From Hermodice carunculata (lineage: Eukaryota > Annelida > Polychaeta > Eunicida > Amphinomidae), in NCBI GenBank assembly GCA_964020975.1, contig OZ026618.1:39229546-39293545 (forward strand): a stretch of DNA of 64,000 nt, read 5' to 3'. Below are positions 12,986-30,839 of this stretch, piece by piece (position 1 is the first letter of the stretch; every line of letters begins with the position of its first letter). The notes below the pieces were generated by a model that was not told the DNA's origin, did no database searches, and saw only the letters and a program-made list of their open reading frames with translations. Position numbers and translations under genes: made by a program.

Positions 12986-13750
12986 AACAAGAGGCCTATG
13001 GATCTAATGCTCTGCTGGCACCATGGCTATATTACACACGTTCATTTCAAAGTTGTGAATCCTTAAGTGGCTTCTGAACATATCATATAAAGCTTATGCA
13101 AATTTGGTGTATAAACTGTCCACCAATTGGCATTTTGCTCCACATGTAATAATAGATTATTTGTGCAATTACTGTGATGGATATTGTTGCATGTACCAAA
13201 ACAACAATGAGTGAGTCCTTAACTTTATGTCCTCAGTGACCTTGGGACAGAAGATCAAGGTCACCCAGATTATGAATGCAAGAGGCCTATAGGCCAGGTG
13301 TTGTCCCTACATTGCCATCGATGGCCAAACTACACCCCGCCGTTACAAAATCACCCTTTTTTATCTTTACAGGCATGGTGACCTGACAAAAATAGGTAAA
13401 GGTCACGGATATCATACAAAATTCGAGCTTTGGACATCGTCTATATATCGTATAAATTTGGCAAATCTAATCCAATCACTTTTCCAAATATGGAATTTTA
13501 TATCCTAAAACACATATTGGCTCATAATATCCGTCAGATTATAAGTAGCGTCACTACTGGTATCATTAGTAATTTTACTTTGAACTGCCCCACAATTCCA
13601 TCGAATTTGGTGAAGCTAAAAATCTAAAGATGCTAGAGTGTTCACAAGATTTTCATATTTCGGCCCCTAAATTGCATAATATTGTAGCTGGCGCCACCAA
13701 TATCGAAAAGGATCCACATTTTCATACACCCTAGAAGTCCTGAAAGTTAT

Positions 13751-13763
13751 ATTGGGCTAACTT
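13751..13763. repeat. Left target-site duplication of LINE-D copy 1
   Basis: ATTGGGCTAACTT, repeated exactly at 16333-16345 on the far side of the LINE. The paralogous empty site near 17225-17243 has a related sequence once only. Confidence 0.9.
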
Positions 13764-16332
13764 GGTTTAAACATATTTATTGCAAAAACAATTGGCCAAC
13801 NNNNNNNNNNNNNNNNNNNNNNNNNNNNNNNNNNNNNNNNNNNNNNNNNNNNNNNNNNNNNNNNNNNNNNNNNNNNNNNNNNNNNNNNNNNNNNNNNNNN
13901 NNNNNNNNNNNNNNNNNNNNNNNNNNNNNNNNNNNNNNNNNNNNNNNNNNNNNNNNNNNNNNNNNNNNNNNNNNNNNNNNNNNNNNNNNNNNNNNNNNNN
14001 AGGCGATGCCTATATGAAGGCCTCTTGTACATAAACAGACACACAAGTAAATGGATAACATCTAGATAACGAATGGATAACAAACAGGACATTATGGACT
14101 GTGGTAAGAAGGAAGGGGAGGGTAAGCCAGTCTGTGAGCATTACGTAAATTGGTAACAAGAGTCAAACATTAAATCTTCCAGTTGCTTTTATGCAATAGT
14201 GGACAGCATTAAAAATTTCCATATTCTTTGAGTTCATTTTTGTTGATGTTCCAAACAGAATTGTTTTTATGTTGAATGAAGCTAAAGGTGTAATTTTTGT
14301 CTGTAGGTCATTTCTTTGCAAGACATATTTGTTACACTGGAAGAAAAAATGAAAGGCATCCTCAGACAAGTCTCCACAGGAACAGAGTGGAGATTCTACC
14401 AAACCCATCTTGAATAGATCACTATTCAACTGGGTGCAGCCCATTCTCAATTTGGCATGGATTATTCCGATTTTCCTGTCACCAAAGTTGAATAGTTCAT
14501 TGCTTTTAGGCTTTGATTTATTAAATTTTTTCTTGAATTCATCCAGATGTTCGGAATGTTTAGTAGAATATGGAAGAAGGTTCCATTCTCGAATAGTAGC
14601 CGGAAAGAAAGAATTATAGAAAATGTTTGTTCGAGCATAGAAGGAAGTGATGTCATGTCTTGATCTGATGTTGTATCTAGTTCGTTCTGAAACTGTTTGT
14701 GGTAGTAAATTCTGCAGATATGCTGGAGTAAATCCATTATTATTTTGTACATAAGTATCAGTTTTTGCTTCCGTCTATGTTCGGCGAGGGTTTCCCATCC
14801 CGTTTCAGCGTACAGTTTAACGTGACTTGTATGACTTAAAGCTCCTGTAACTACTCTGGCTGCAGCCAACTGAATACTTTCGAGAAGATCTCGGTCCGAT
14901 TGTGTGCACCCATCCCAGACCACACTAGCATATTCCATAGTAGGTCTAATGAAAGAGAAATACAGTGATTCGAGGGCACGTCTGTTTAGTTTAAATTGTA
15001 GACATTTCAAAATACCTATCAATTTACGTGATTTAGTTAATATATGGTTTACGTGGGCAGACCAGGAAAGACCTGAAGAAAGTATGACTCCAAGGTGTTT
15101 ATGTTGTTCGACTCTATCTATAACTGCTTTTTCAAATACTTAATTGGGATGATCAACAGGATTTTTCTTCTTACTAACTAAAAGTGTTTTAGTTTCAGCA
15201 GGGTTAAATGACCCTAGCCACTTATTTGACCAGTCCGATACTGAAGCGAGGTCTTGATTTAACATGATTGAGCTTTGAACAGGGTCATCGACTTTGACGT
15301 AAAGGGTGGTATCGTCAGCAAATAGTCTAATTTCGGATTGCACAATATTTGTAATGTCATTAACATATATGAGGAACATTAGAGGACCTAATACTGAGGC
15401 TTGCGGGACACCTGCTTCGATACTTCCCCACGCAAACGCTTTGCCACGAATAACAACACGTTGAGAGCGATCGTGAAGATAACTGTCTACCCATTGAAGT
15501 AGGGGACCCCTTATTCCTGCCTTCTTCATTTTGTATATCAAACCCTGGTGATGTACTTTATCGAATGCTTTGGTAATATCGCAAAAACAACACGTACTTC
15601 TTTTTGTAGATCAATAGCTTTGGAAAATTCATGGTATAAATATACTAAGTGGTTCACAGTTCCATCACCGGGGATGAAACCAGATTGTCTTTCTGATAAA
15701 AAGTGATTGTCTCGTAGAAAATTGAATATGTTTTTAAAGACAGCACGTTCGAAAACTTTACTAAGAGAACTTAGGAGTGATATTGGCCTGTAGTTTTTGC
15801 AGAATTCAGGTGGTCCACCTTTAGACATTGGCGAAATGTTCGCTTTTTTCCATTCACTGGGGAAAACAGAATGTGATAGAGAAAGATTAAATAGTTTCGT
15901 CAGGGAACAAGAAATGATAGGCGCAGCCTCTTTTAACAAGAGGGGGCTAACACCGTCGGGCCCACAAGCTTTGTCAGTTTTCAATGACTTCAGTGTATCT
16001 GAAACAGTGTCCTCAGTCAGTTCAATATATTCTAGGGTACTTTGCTGATGAGGCAATTCGACAGGCAATGTGAAGGATGCTGCATCAACGCGACACTGTT
16101 GTAGAAAATACTCATTAAGGACATTAGCTTTCGCTGCATTATCTGAAATCACAAAATTGTCGGTAGATAAAGCAGGGATTGAAGAATCAGATTTTCCAGA
16201 CATAAAATATTTGACCATCCTCCACCAATTTTTGCTTTTAAATTTCCTCTTGTTAACAACCCTACATTGTTTTTGGTGGTATTCAGCCTCAGCTAAACGT
16301 AGATCACTAATGTAGGCATTTCGCAAATCGCG
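13764..16332 (-). mobile_element. LINE-D copy 1, non-LTR retrotransposon, 5'-truncated
   Basis: A Jockey/CR1-like reverse transcriptase is read on the minus strand from 16326 to 14163. In order it shows CGPDGVSPLLLK, YRPISLLSSLSKVFER, SGFIPGDGTVNHLVYLY, GVPQASVLGPLMFLIYVNDI and FADDTTLY with both catalytic Asp, then a downstream region with CSCG...EDAFHFFFQC. No endonuclease domain is present, so the copy is 5'-truncated. The frame is broken about three times: a one-base loss in a T run near 15590, an in-frame stop near 15141 and a shift near 14740. The 3' end reads AATAAATATGTTTAAACC. A 13-bp target duplication flanks it. A 200-N gap (13801-14000) falls in its 3' UTR. Confidence 0.92.
13801..14000. 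other. Assembly gap, 200 N
   Basis: Exactly 200 unknown bases. The gap lies in the 3' UTR of LINE-D copy 1. Comparison with the other copies suggests that almost nothing is missing. Confidence 1.
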
Positions 16333-16345
16333 ATTGGGCTAACTT
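16333..16345. repeat. Right target-site duplication of LINE-D copy 1
   Basis: Exact repeat of ATTGGGCTAACTT. The family-M text continues with 'gaaaactgtggatggtat' straight after it. Confidence 0.9.
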
Positions 16346-17365
16346 GAAAACTGTGGATGGTATAGCGGTCAAAAGATTTTCACATTTTGCATATATGTTA
16401 CAAAACACTATAGGGGGTGCTACCAACATTGATGTCGACAAAGATTTTTATACATTTTATAACTCCTAAACGTTATATGGGCCTATCTAAAAATTGTGGG
16501 GTGCAGAACACTCACAAGATGACCCCTATATTGAAAATGATCATTTGACCTTGATTTTCAACTCTGATTGAAAATAGTTTTGTTCAAAACATGTGCCCTA
16601 TATCGAGCTTTCCAGGTAGAGTCTGTTTGATTAAATCGGGTAATAACTTTTCGAGTTATTGATGAAAAACATTAAACTTGGACAAGCGCCAAATTCCATA
16701 ACTAATGGGTCACAGTGACCAAAAAGTAGATCATTAAATATAGTTTTATGCATTATGTAATCAAGTTTAATTTTGATCTCTTGGCTAAATTCACTTTGCC
16801 ATTGATGTCCAAGCTACACCCTGCCATTACAAAATCACCTGTTTCAAGTTTCCAAGCATAGTGATCTCACAAATATAGGTCAAGGTCACTGTTATTATAT
16901 TACGTTCTACCTTCGGCCATAGTCTAAATAGCCTGTAAATTTGGCAGGTCTAATCCAGTTACTTTTTAAGCATGGAGTTTTCAAGCATACATCTTAAAAC
17001 ATATTTTGGCTCATCATTTCCATCAGATTAGAAGTGACGCCACTAGTATCATTAGACTTTCACCTCCCCCACCATCCCACGAAATTGGGTGAAGATCTCC
17101 CAAATTTTAAAGATTCTAGAGTGTTCAAAAGGTTTTCACATTTTGACCCCTATATTACATAATACTGTAGATGGCGCCACCAACATAGAAAAATCTAGAT
17201 TTTCTAACAAGTAAGTCCTAAAAGTTACATTTGGCTGACTTGAAAACTGTGGACGGTATCGCGCTAACGAGCAAAAGTTTACGGACGGACGGATGGACGG
17301 ACGGACATACATCAGCGGTCGCATAAGCTTTGCGAATTTTGGTCAGCAGAGCTAACAATATGTCT

Positions 17366-18571
17366 TTGTTGGCCCACAGACATAAGAAACCATACTATCA
17401 AGGGTACAATCGTTGGAACGTTGAAGATGCGTCATAGCAGTCAAAGCTCCGCTTATATTTTGCCTCACCATTTTAACTAGCAAAGAAAAGCGTCAATTTA
17501 CTGAGTGAGAAGAAAAATTGGCCCCCTTTGCCTCTGAGCTTTATTAATTTGCATCAACCTTTTGTAGCACCGCCTCTTTTTCTTCTCAGATGTATTTTTT
17601 GTCAGCAGTCTGTTAGGCTGGTTTGTTGAGATAATCGTATTATCCATTTTTCATTGAACTTTAATAATAAACGAACGTCTTTCTACCTTAATAATTTTTC
17701 TGAGCAGTTACATATTTTTGGAGACTCCAAATTTATATACAAAGAGTTCTTCATGCTTTTCGATCATGGCCAGGATTCTTTTACCCGTCCCGCCAAAAAA
17801 AAATACAACTCTGCTGAATTGAAACGTTTGTGTTACAAGATTAAATTTGGGAGTAGCATTGATAATGTTACAGCAAAATAATTAACCTTTTTCAGGTTGT
17901 GTTCATCTCAATTACTGAGATATCCAGATTGAAATCTTCAAAAAAAAGTTCCATTGAAGAGCCAGAATTCCTCTTACTACAGAAACATTGACCCAAGTTA
18001 AGGGCTTTCTTTGACGATCAAGTTTCAAAGTGGACTGACGAAAGCTGTTTAATCAACTCAAGACCGAATGAGCTCAGCATATTTATTACAAAAATTGGAT
18101 CATGCAAATATATTTCAAATATGCATAGACAAATTGTAAACTGGGAACGCTGGTGATCTGTCATAGTGCTGAGCTTTCATAGTAAGATTCAGTGTGCAAG
18201 ACTTTGTGCCTCGTATGCTGAAGTTCATATTTGATTTTTCATATTTGGAGTAAGAAATGTGCATTTTCTTAATGTTCCACTGTTGAATTATCGCGTGTGA
18301 ACTGTGCGTCTGACACTTTCCTTACGTTTTCATTTTTAAAGCCATCTATTAACATATGGGTCCTGGTAGCCTCTCATGTAAAACTAACACATTCCTTAGA
18401 TATGTATTTAGTTTAAACGTATTCTCTTTCATCGGATCGCCCAATAGGACAATAAAGTTTACTACTCTGGGGGTTCTCCAGAAGGGCAGGTATAATCACA
18501 GAGAAACTGGAAGTTTGTTTTTAGTAAAAGTTATTTTTGTCATTACAAATAATCTATTGTAGATTGTTAGC
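17366..18571. other. No gene recognised
   Basis: A 75-codon plus-strand frame (17654-17881) contains no known motif and lacks supporting context. Otherwise this is AT-rich sequence. Confidence 0.45.
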
Positions 18572-18582
18572 GACTGATAATA

Positions 18583-18626
<44 letters not shown>

Positions 18627-19830
18627 AATAATAATAATAATAATAATCTCAAATGGGGCGCGCTTAAAACCCACCAAAATAGACAGCCTCAACCTTCCTG
18701 GGGGAAGAACCCTGAACTCATATGAACATAATTCAAAAAAGGAGTAAGCAGAGTCGCCAGCCGATGTTGGCAACTGTGGGGTTTGTTGTAATCAGGGTGA
18801 GCTAAAAGGAATCTCGAGGAGTCAATAATGGCATCTTGGCAGTTAGTTTCCATACCAATAGGGAAAGTTTTTGGTGATCCACTATGTTGCAGTATCCAAG
18901 GAAGAAGTGGAATGTCAAATATAGACACTGTCGACATGTTAGCCTTTTACTGTGTGTCCACACACCCTCAATTGAGGGATGAAAAGGAAATTGTAAATCA
19001 CGCTGAAGAGAGAATCCGCCCTAAGTACTCTATCAAATAGAAATACTGTATCTCGCTTAATTACAATAGAGATACTAGTACTATGTATACTCAAAGCTGA
19101 GAGCAGAGCAGAATAATGCGATCTTTTACCTATACCAACGACTCTTTTAACGGTGTTTCTTTAGGAGAATTCCATGTTTCGGATATTGGTACTGTTTAAA
19201 TACATAGACTCATAACCATATGTAAGTGAGAGATCACTCACAGTAAATCCATAGTTGAGCTTTAGCCTCAGAGGATAAGCCAGGATAGCCCACACCAGTA
19301 CCATTAAATCTGTCGAGGACATGACGTGCGGTAGAAATTTTATTCAATACATGAGATGTGAAATCCATCTTGCCAATGAACTTGACATCTAATATTTCAA
19401 GTTCACTGACAAGGTGAAGGTTATGATTAACTAAATACCATACTGGCGCCTCCTTAGAATTAACCTTACTACCTACCATGCACATAGATTTGTTATAATT
19501 AAAAGAAAAAAGCCATTTATCAACATTACCTTTGCAAAAATCAATCAGAGACTGTAGGCATAGCTATTATGCTTACTTGAACCAATTTTAAGACCATACG
19601 AAGAACTTCTTAATAATACTAAAAATTCATCTACAAAAACATATAGAGTTGCAGCCACATGCAAGAGATATTGAATAAATTGCGGAGAAAGCACACTCCC
19701 TAAACTGTACACTTGCAAGAACACATAAATTCTGCATCTGCATACAGGCACAGGTGTCAGGGACCTTTCTGAGGTAATTCAATATCTCACCTACCAGAAA
19801 ACAATACGTTTTTTTTCAATTTGCCTCATC
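18572..19830 (-). mobile_element. LINE-G fragment with trinucleotide 3' tail
   Basis: On the minus strand a decayed reverse transcriptase can be followed. GSVLSP lies near 19700, then GLKIGSSKHNSYAY, LQSLIDFC and FNYNKSMCMVG near 19490, then SEAKAQLW near 19260. A thumb/C-terminal region reads YLNSTNIRNMEFS and VVGIGKRSHYSALLSALSI near 19150-19080. The YADD catalytic box is not readable. At the 3' end the element passes into (ATT)n then (ATC)n at 18583-18648, the kind of simple-repeat tail seen in some LINE clades. It is heavily mutated and incomplete; the clade is uncertain. Confidence 0.75.
18583..18648. repeat. (GAT)n(AAT)n trinucleotide microsatellite
   Basis: Pure GAT then AAT repeats. 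It coincides with the 3' terminus of LINE-G and is probably its grown tail. Confidence 0.95.
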
Positions 19831-19918
19831 TTGCTGTTTGTTTGATCTGCTGTTAAGGCAGTAGCTTTCCATAGCGTATGTCCTGAATCTCACTGCTTGA
19901 ATCATTCCACCCTGATGG

Positions 19919-19985
19919 AAGACCGAGTCAACAGCTTTCCTTTGCGCGTATTGTGCCCAGAGCGCACCAAAGAAAGATGTTGACC
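19919..19985. repeat. MITE-type hairpin relic
   Basis: 'gagtcaacagctttcc' is answered by 'aaagaaagatgttgacc' around a GCGC-rich centre. This is the same arm sequence as the hairpin at 3053-3110. Terminal repeats were not found. Confidence 0.5.
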
Positions 19986-20427
19986 ATGGGCATATAATTT
20001 GGAAGGATTCTCCACGCGAGTGTCATCCAAAATTTTGAAAAATGATCCCTAAATTAGTAAAAGACAATTAACAGACGATATTTAGATATTAGCGGGAAAA
20101 AAGCGTCATTAGGGTGGATTGAGTCAAACCGTATTTCTTTGTCCTTTACCAAAGGGAGTTTTTATAGGTCAAAACTTCCCTCTGCCTTTCATTTAGCTGT
20201 TTGCATTGGTTAAAGGGGAACAGGCTCACTTCCAGTATGCGTGTTATGTTGTAAATCAGTTTCCCATCGGATATTGCTTTGGGACATTGGTGACAAGGAA
20301 GTTTTTATTTGGAGCAAATCACAGTGAGTATTGTTCTGGAGAGCCAAGGGACAAGTTCAACTTCCATGTGGCTGCAGTACTAGCTTGGGGTCAATTGTAC
20401 ATATAATGTGTTTATAGCCTGTCATTG

Positions 20428-21060
20428 TATTTATTTATTTATTTGAATACATTTATACTGGGTGACCCAATCAGCAAAGCTGTTCTTCCTTGGGGCCCAG
20501 TTACATAAAACAGCAAAAGGACATTGAGACACATATAACACAAAGTAAAATATGAACAGTACATGAAGGTGACATCATAAGACAAAAAAAACACCATAAG
20601 ATACATGAAGTATTGCAGCACTAAAACAGAATGTCCAAGGAGTGAGTCCTGAAATTGTCGTACATTTAAGTTCCAAACATGGTTGTCCTGTATTTACTCT
20701 TAAACTGTTCCAAACTGACAGCCAACCTTACTTGAGGTTCCAGTTTGTTCCAAGAATTTGCACCGTTGTAAGCTGGAGACTGTTTGAATTTCAATTTGTC
20801 ACACTTTTGTACATAATGATTTTTATGGTAAGGACTTCTTGTATTGAGATTATGAATGTCACAAATGACATGAAATTTGTCTGTCAAAGACTCAGGAGAT
20901 AAGCCATGAAAACATTTGTATGCTAGAGTTGCCAAATGAAACTTTCTGCGTCTCTCAAGTGATTGCCAGCCTAATTGTTGCAGTAAAAGATCTGGGCTGA
21001 CTGTATAATCAAAAATACCCATGGCTATCCTCGCACACCGATTTTACAGTCTTTGAAGTA
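20428..21060 (-). mobile_element. LINE-H 3' fragment, CR1/L2-like
   Basis: A minus-strand frame (20666-21022) encodes a typical C-terminal LINE region with LLQQLGWQSLERRRKFHLAT, LAYKCFHGLSPESL and SWNKLEPQVRLAVSLEQFK, preceded by a readable RCARIAMGI. The 3' UTR ends 'GCTGATTGGGTCACCCAG' and then an (AAAT)n tail near 20430-20445. The reverse transcriptase catalytic part is missing through 5' truncation. It lies just downstream of tubulin copy A, beyond that gene's candidate poly(A) signals. Confidence 0.85.
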
Positions 21061-21124
21061 TTTGGGTTCACTATTGTATTATATACAATACATTCATTGT
21101 CTGCCTGCATTGACTTCTTGAAGT

Positions 21125-21148
21125 TTTATTTGGATTACTCACTTTATT
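21125..21148 (-). terminator. Candidate poly(A) signals of tubulin copy A
   Basis: AATAAA occurs on the minus strand at 21125-21130 and 21143-21148, about 370-390 bases past the stop codon. This is a reasonable 3' UTR length. No GU-rich element was assessed. Confidence 0.5.
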
Positions 21149-21516
21149 GGATTTACTGTATTCATTTTATATAGTTATGTCTACATCCCCATTCTTTGGC
21201 CTTTCACCCCAGCCTTCACAACAGCTCTAACAAACTTATAACTGATCCTGCAACATGGACATCGTCATGATGGATTACACCCAACTCTAACGCTCCATCG
21301 AATTTCTAAAAATACTCAGTTGTGAGAAGGTTGCAAGATTTTATCTTGAAGAAGTAAAGCATAGTGTTCGTATTTGGTAATTCAATTTAAGTATATCTCA
21401 GGTCCCAAAATATCAGATTAAATTGCAGATTTAGATTGTTTGCCAGATGTCATAGAGATGGATTCACGGATTTTCATAGTTTCTATGTTGAAATGCTATT
21501 GTGCGATGCGGATGAT

Positions 21517-28618
<7,102 letters not shown>

Positions 28619-28790
28619 GTTTCCTGCACAGGTGCCGGTACTGACTGCTGTGGTCTGTGGATTGACACTTCTGTTTATGTTCGTTGCTATCACTCATGCT
28701 TTATTCATTATGCATGCTAACGTTTTCACCAAATACACAAAAGTTTCTGTGGTGACATCAATATGGAAGCGCACGATTGGCCAATTGAAT
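28619..28790 (-). promoter_or_regulatory. Tubulin copy A promoter / 5' UTR block
   Basis: This block is strongly conserved with copy B. A TATA-like TAATGAATAAA (28700-28710) starts 82 bases upstream of the ATG. A CRE-like TGATGTCA (28753-28760) and a CCAAT box in palindromic ATTGGCCAAT (28776-28785) follow. The order and spacing are the same in copy B. Function is inferred from conservation and motif identity. Confidence 0.65.
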
Positions 28791-28954
28791 CTTAATGTGA
28801 CGGGTGGTACCCCGGCAAATATTTTGGACCAACAGCGTCAGGCTTGTTTTTACGTTTTAAAGCGAAGATGTATTCATTGATGCGTCAACATTTTACATGT
28901 CTCCTTCATCGAATTTATAATAAATTGAGCAATAATTTATTCACGTCATTAGTA

Positions 28955-29200
28955 TTGACTCAAAATTTGAAGCAGTTCATGAAAAGATTATTTAACACCG
29001 GTTTATGACAACGATGGGCAACCAATTCTCAGTCTGACAATGCGCTTGAAATGCGATCAATTTAGTTTCAACTCGAGTGGAACGCATAATAATAAGGAGT
29101 AGCACTGTATGTTTGTAATATTTATGGCCTACATTATGTCGATCGATAAGTGTAAAAACAAGTTTACTGTTTTTGTGAACCTAGCCCAGAGAGATATGTA
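28955..29200. other. Upstream blocks shared by copies A and B
   Basis: The segments 'ttgaagcagttcatgaaaag' and 'accggtttatgacaacgat' near 28960-29015 and 'agcactgtatgtttgtaatatttatggcct' near 29100-29130 have clear counterparts at 45375-45440 and 45885-45915 upstream of copy B. They mark the extent of the duplicated unit and may include distal control elements. Confidence 0.7.
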
Positions 29201-29219
29201 TGTCATTTTTATTCTTGCT

Positions 29220-30630
29220 CTCTACTTCCAGCTCTGTCAGTTCCTCTCAAGGTTCCAGTTGTGTCCCAGATGCCAGCTTTCTCCCACTTGCCAATTCTCT
29301 CAGCTTCAGGTTCTTCTTCAGATTCCATTGATTTTGCCGCTGCCATTTTGCCTGAAGCCGCCAGTTAACTTTCAGCTGACAGATCTCTTTTCCGGCGAAA
29401 TGTTGTTCGACAACTGCCAACTCCCCTGCAGTTGCTAGTTCTCTCGCAGCTGTCAGTTCTCTCTCTCAGCTGCTAGATCCCCTCTAACTGCGAGTCATCT
29501 ACTGCTGTCTTTTTTCAAGCTTCCAATCACTTACTTACTGCCACTTCTCCTCCAGCCCCCAGTTCTGTCATCTGCTAGTTATTTTACAACTGCCAATTCT
29601 CCTCCAGCTGGCGATTAGCTCCTAGCTGCCAATTCTCCTCCAGCTGGTGGCTTATTCCCATCTGCCAATTCTCCTCCAGCTGGTGGCTTATTCCCATCTG
29701 CCAATTCTCCTCCAGCTGGTGGCTTATTCCCATCTGCCAATTCTCATCCAGCTGGCGGCTAACTCCCAGCTGCCATTTGTCCTCCAACTAGCGGCAAACT
29801 CACAGGTTGCAATTCTATTACAGCTGGCAGTAAACTCCCAGCTGCCAATTCTCACGCAGCTGCAGGGTTTATCTATCAGCTGCCAGTTCAGTTCCATTTT
29901 TTCCTCGAGCTATCAGTTTTCTTACAGCTGCTACTTCTGTCGCTGCTCTTTCTCTATTTCACCATCCAGTTGTCTGGTAGTTAGTTTTTCCCAGCTGCCA
30001 GTTACCTGTTTCAGCAACCAGTTCTTCCACAGCTGCCAATTCTCCCCAGCTGCCAATTGTCCTACCAGCCAGTTCTTCTCTAGCTGCCAGTTCCTCCACA
30101 GCCACCAGTTCTTCAGCTGATGTTTAATTCTATCACTTCCTTGTTCTGTGGCTGCTGGTGTTTCTCAGGTGGCTCAGGTGGAGGATAATTATCGGGAGCT
30201 GTGAAAGAACTGATAGCTTATATTGCGAAGTAGCAACTACGAAAGAACTGGCAGCTGGGTGAGAATTTGAAACTGTGGAAGAACTGGAAATTAACAGAGA
30301 GCGCCGGAAGATCAAGGAACCAGCAGCCACAGAACTGGTCGCTAATGAAAAAACAACTGGCAACTGGAGAAGAACTGGCATCTGATTCAGAGAACTGTCA
30401 GCAGCAGGTGAATGGGCTGCTAGGGAGCAATTGGCAGCTGTGGAAAAACTAGCAGCTGGTAGACTTAGCAGCTGAAGGGATCTTAACTGTGGACGAAATG
30501 GTAACTGATCAGTCCACTGCTGGAAACACATGGCAGCTGTGAGACAACTGGCCATCTGAGGGGAATGGGCAGCAGTAGCTGTGGAAGAACTGGTGACTGA
30601 CGTAGAGTTGTTAACGTTACCAGAAATAAA
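29220..30630. repeat. CAGCTG-rich minisatellite in two inverted halves
   Basis: From 29220 to 30120 the text is a degenerate repeat of 'cagctgccagttcttcc' type. From about 30240 to 30620 it is the reverse complement, 'gaagaactggcagctg'. The best-preserved part (about 29630-29760) has a 36-bp unit, so the minus strand translates as a 12-residue repeat (HQLEENWQMGIS). At least 20 CAGCTG hexamers are present. Copy B lacks this block although both flanks are paralogous. Open frames of 157 and 167 codons exist on opposite strands; I regard them as by-products of the repeat. Confidence 0.85.
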
Positions 30631-30640
30631 CCTCAAGCTG

Positions 30641-30756
30641 TTTAGCTGTGTTAATATGGTGTAGAAAAGTTACAACATAATAATGGATACTTGAAAAATG
30701 TAAATAAATAAATGATTGATTGAATGAATGAATAAATGAATGGATGAATGAATGAA

Positions 30757-30839
<83 letters not shown>

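Larger units (their letters stand above)
12986..17365. repeat. Hairpin-headed repeat family M, split by LINE-D
   Basis: The left boundary is 'aacaagag' followed by a GGCC-type palindrome; a second head near 13272 reads GGCCTATAGGCC exactly. The right end has a GGACGGACGGATGGACGG tract (17281-17300). Two internal direct repeats of about 460 bp, at roughly 13305-13763 and 16793-17242, share 'ggcgccaccaa' and 'gctcat' phrases and 'gaaaactgtgga...ggtat'. The phrase 'gctctgctggc' near the start is answered by 'gtcagcagagc' near the end, in inverted orientation. No protein is encoded by the family itself. LINE-D (13764-16332) interrupts it. Confidence 0.65.

Noticed and set aside
17654-17881. 75-codon plus-strand frame
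   Set aside because: Composition is plausible for a protein but there is no motif, exon partner or paralogue in the window.
29580-29800. Evenly spaced repeats resembling a CRISPR array
   Set aside because: The 36-bp units are contiguous with no unique spacers, and the context is a eukaryotic minisatellite.
29647-30636. Open frames of 157 and 167 codons on opposite strands
   Set aside because: Both consist of translated minisatellite units; a 36-bp period preserves any frame. No start context or splice signal supports a gene.
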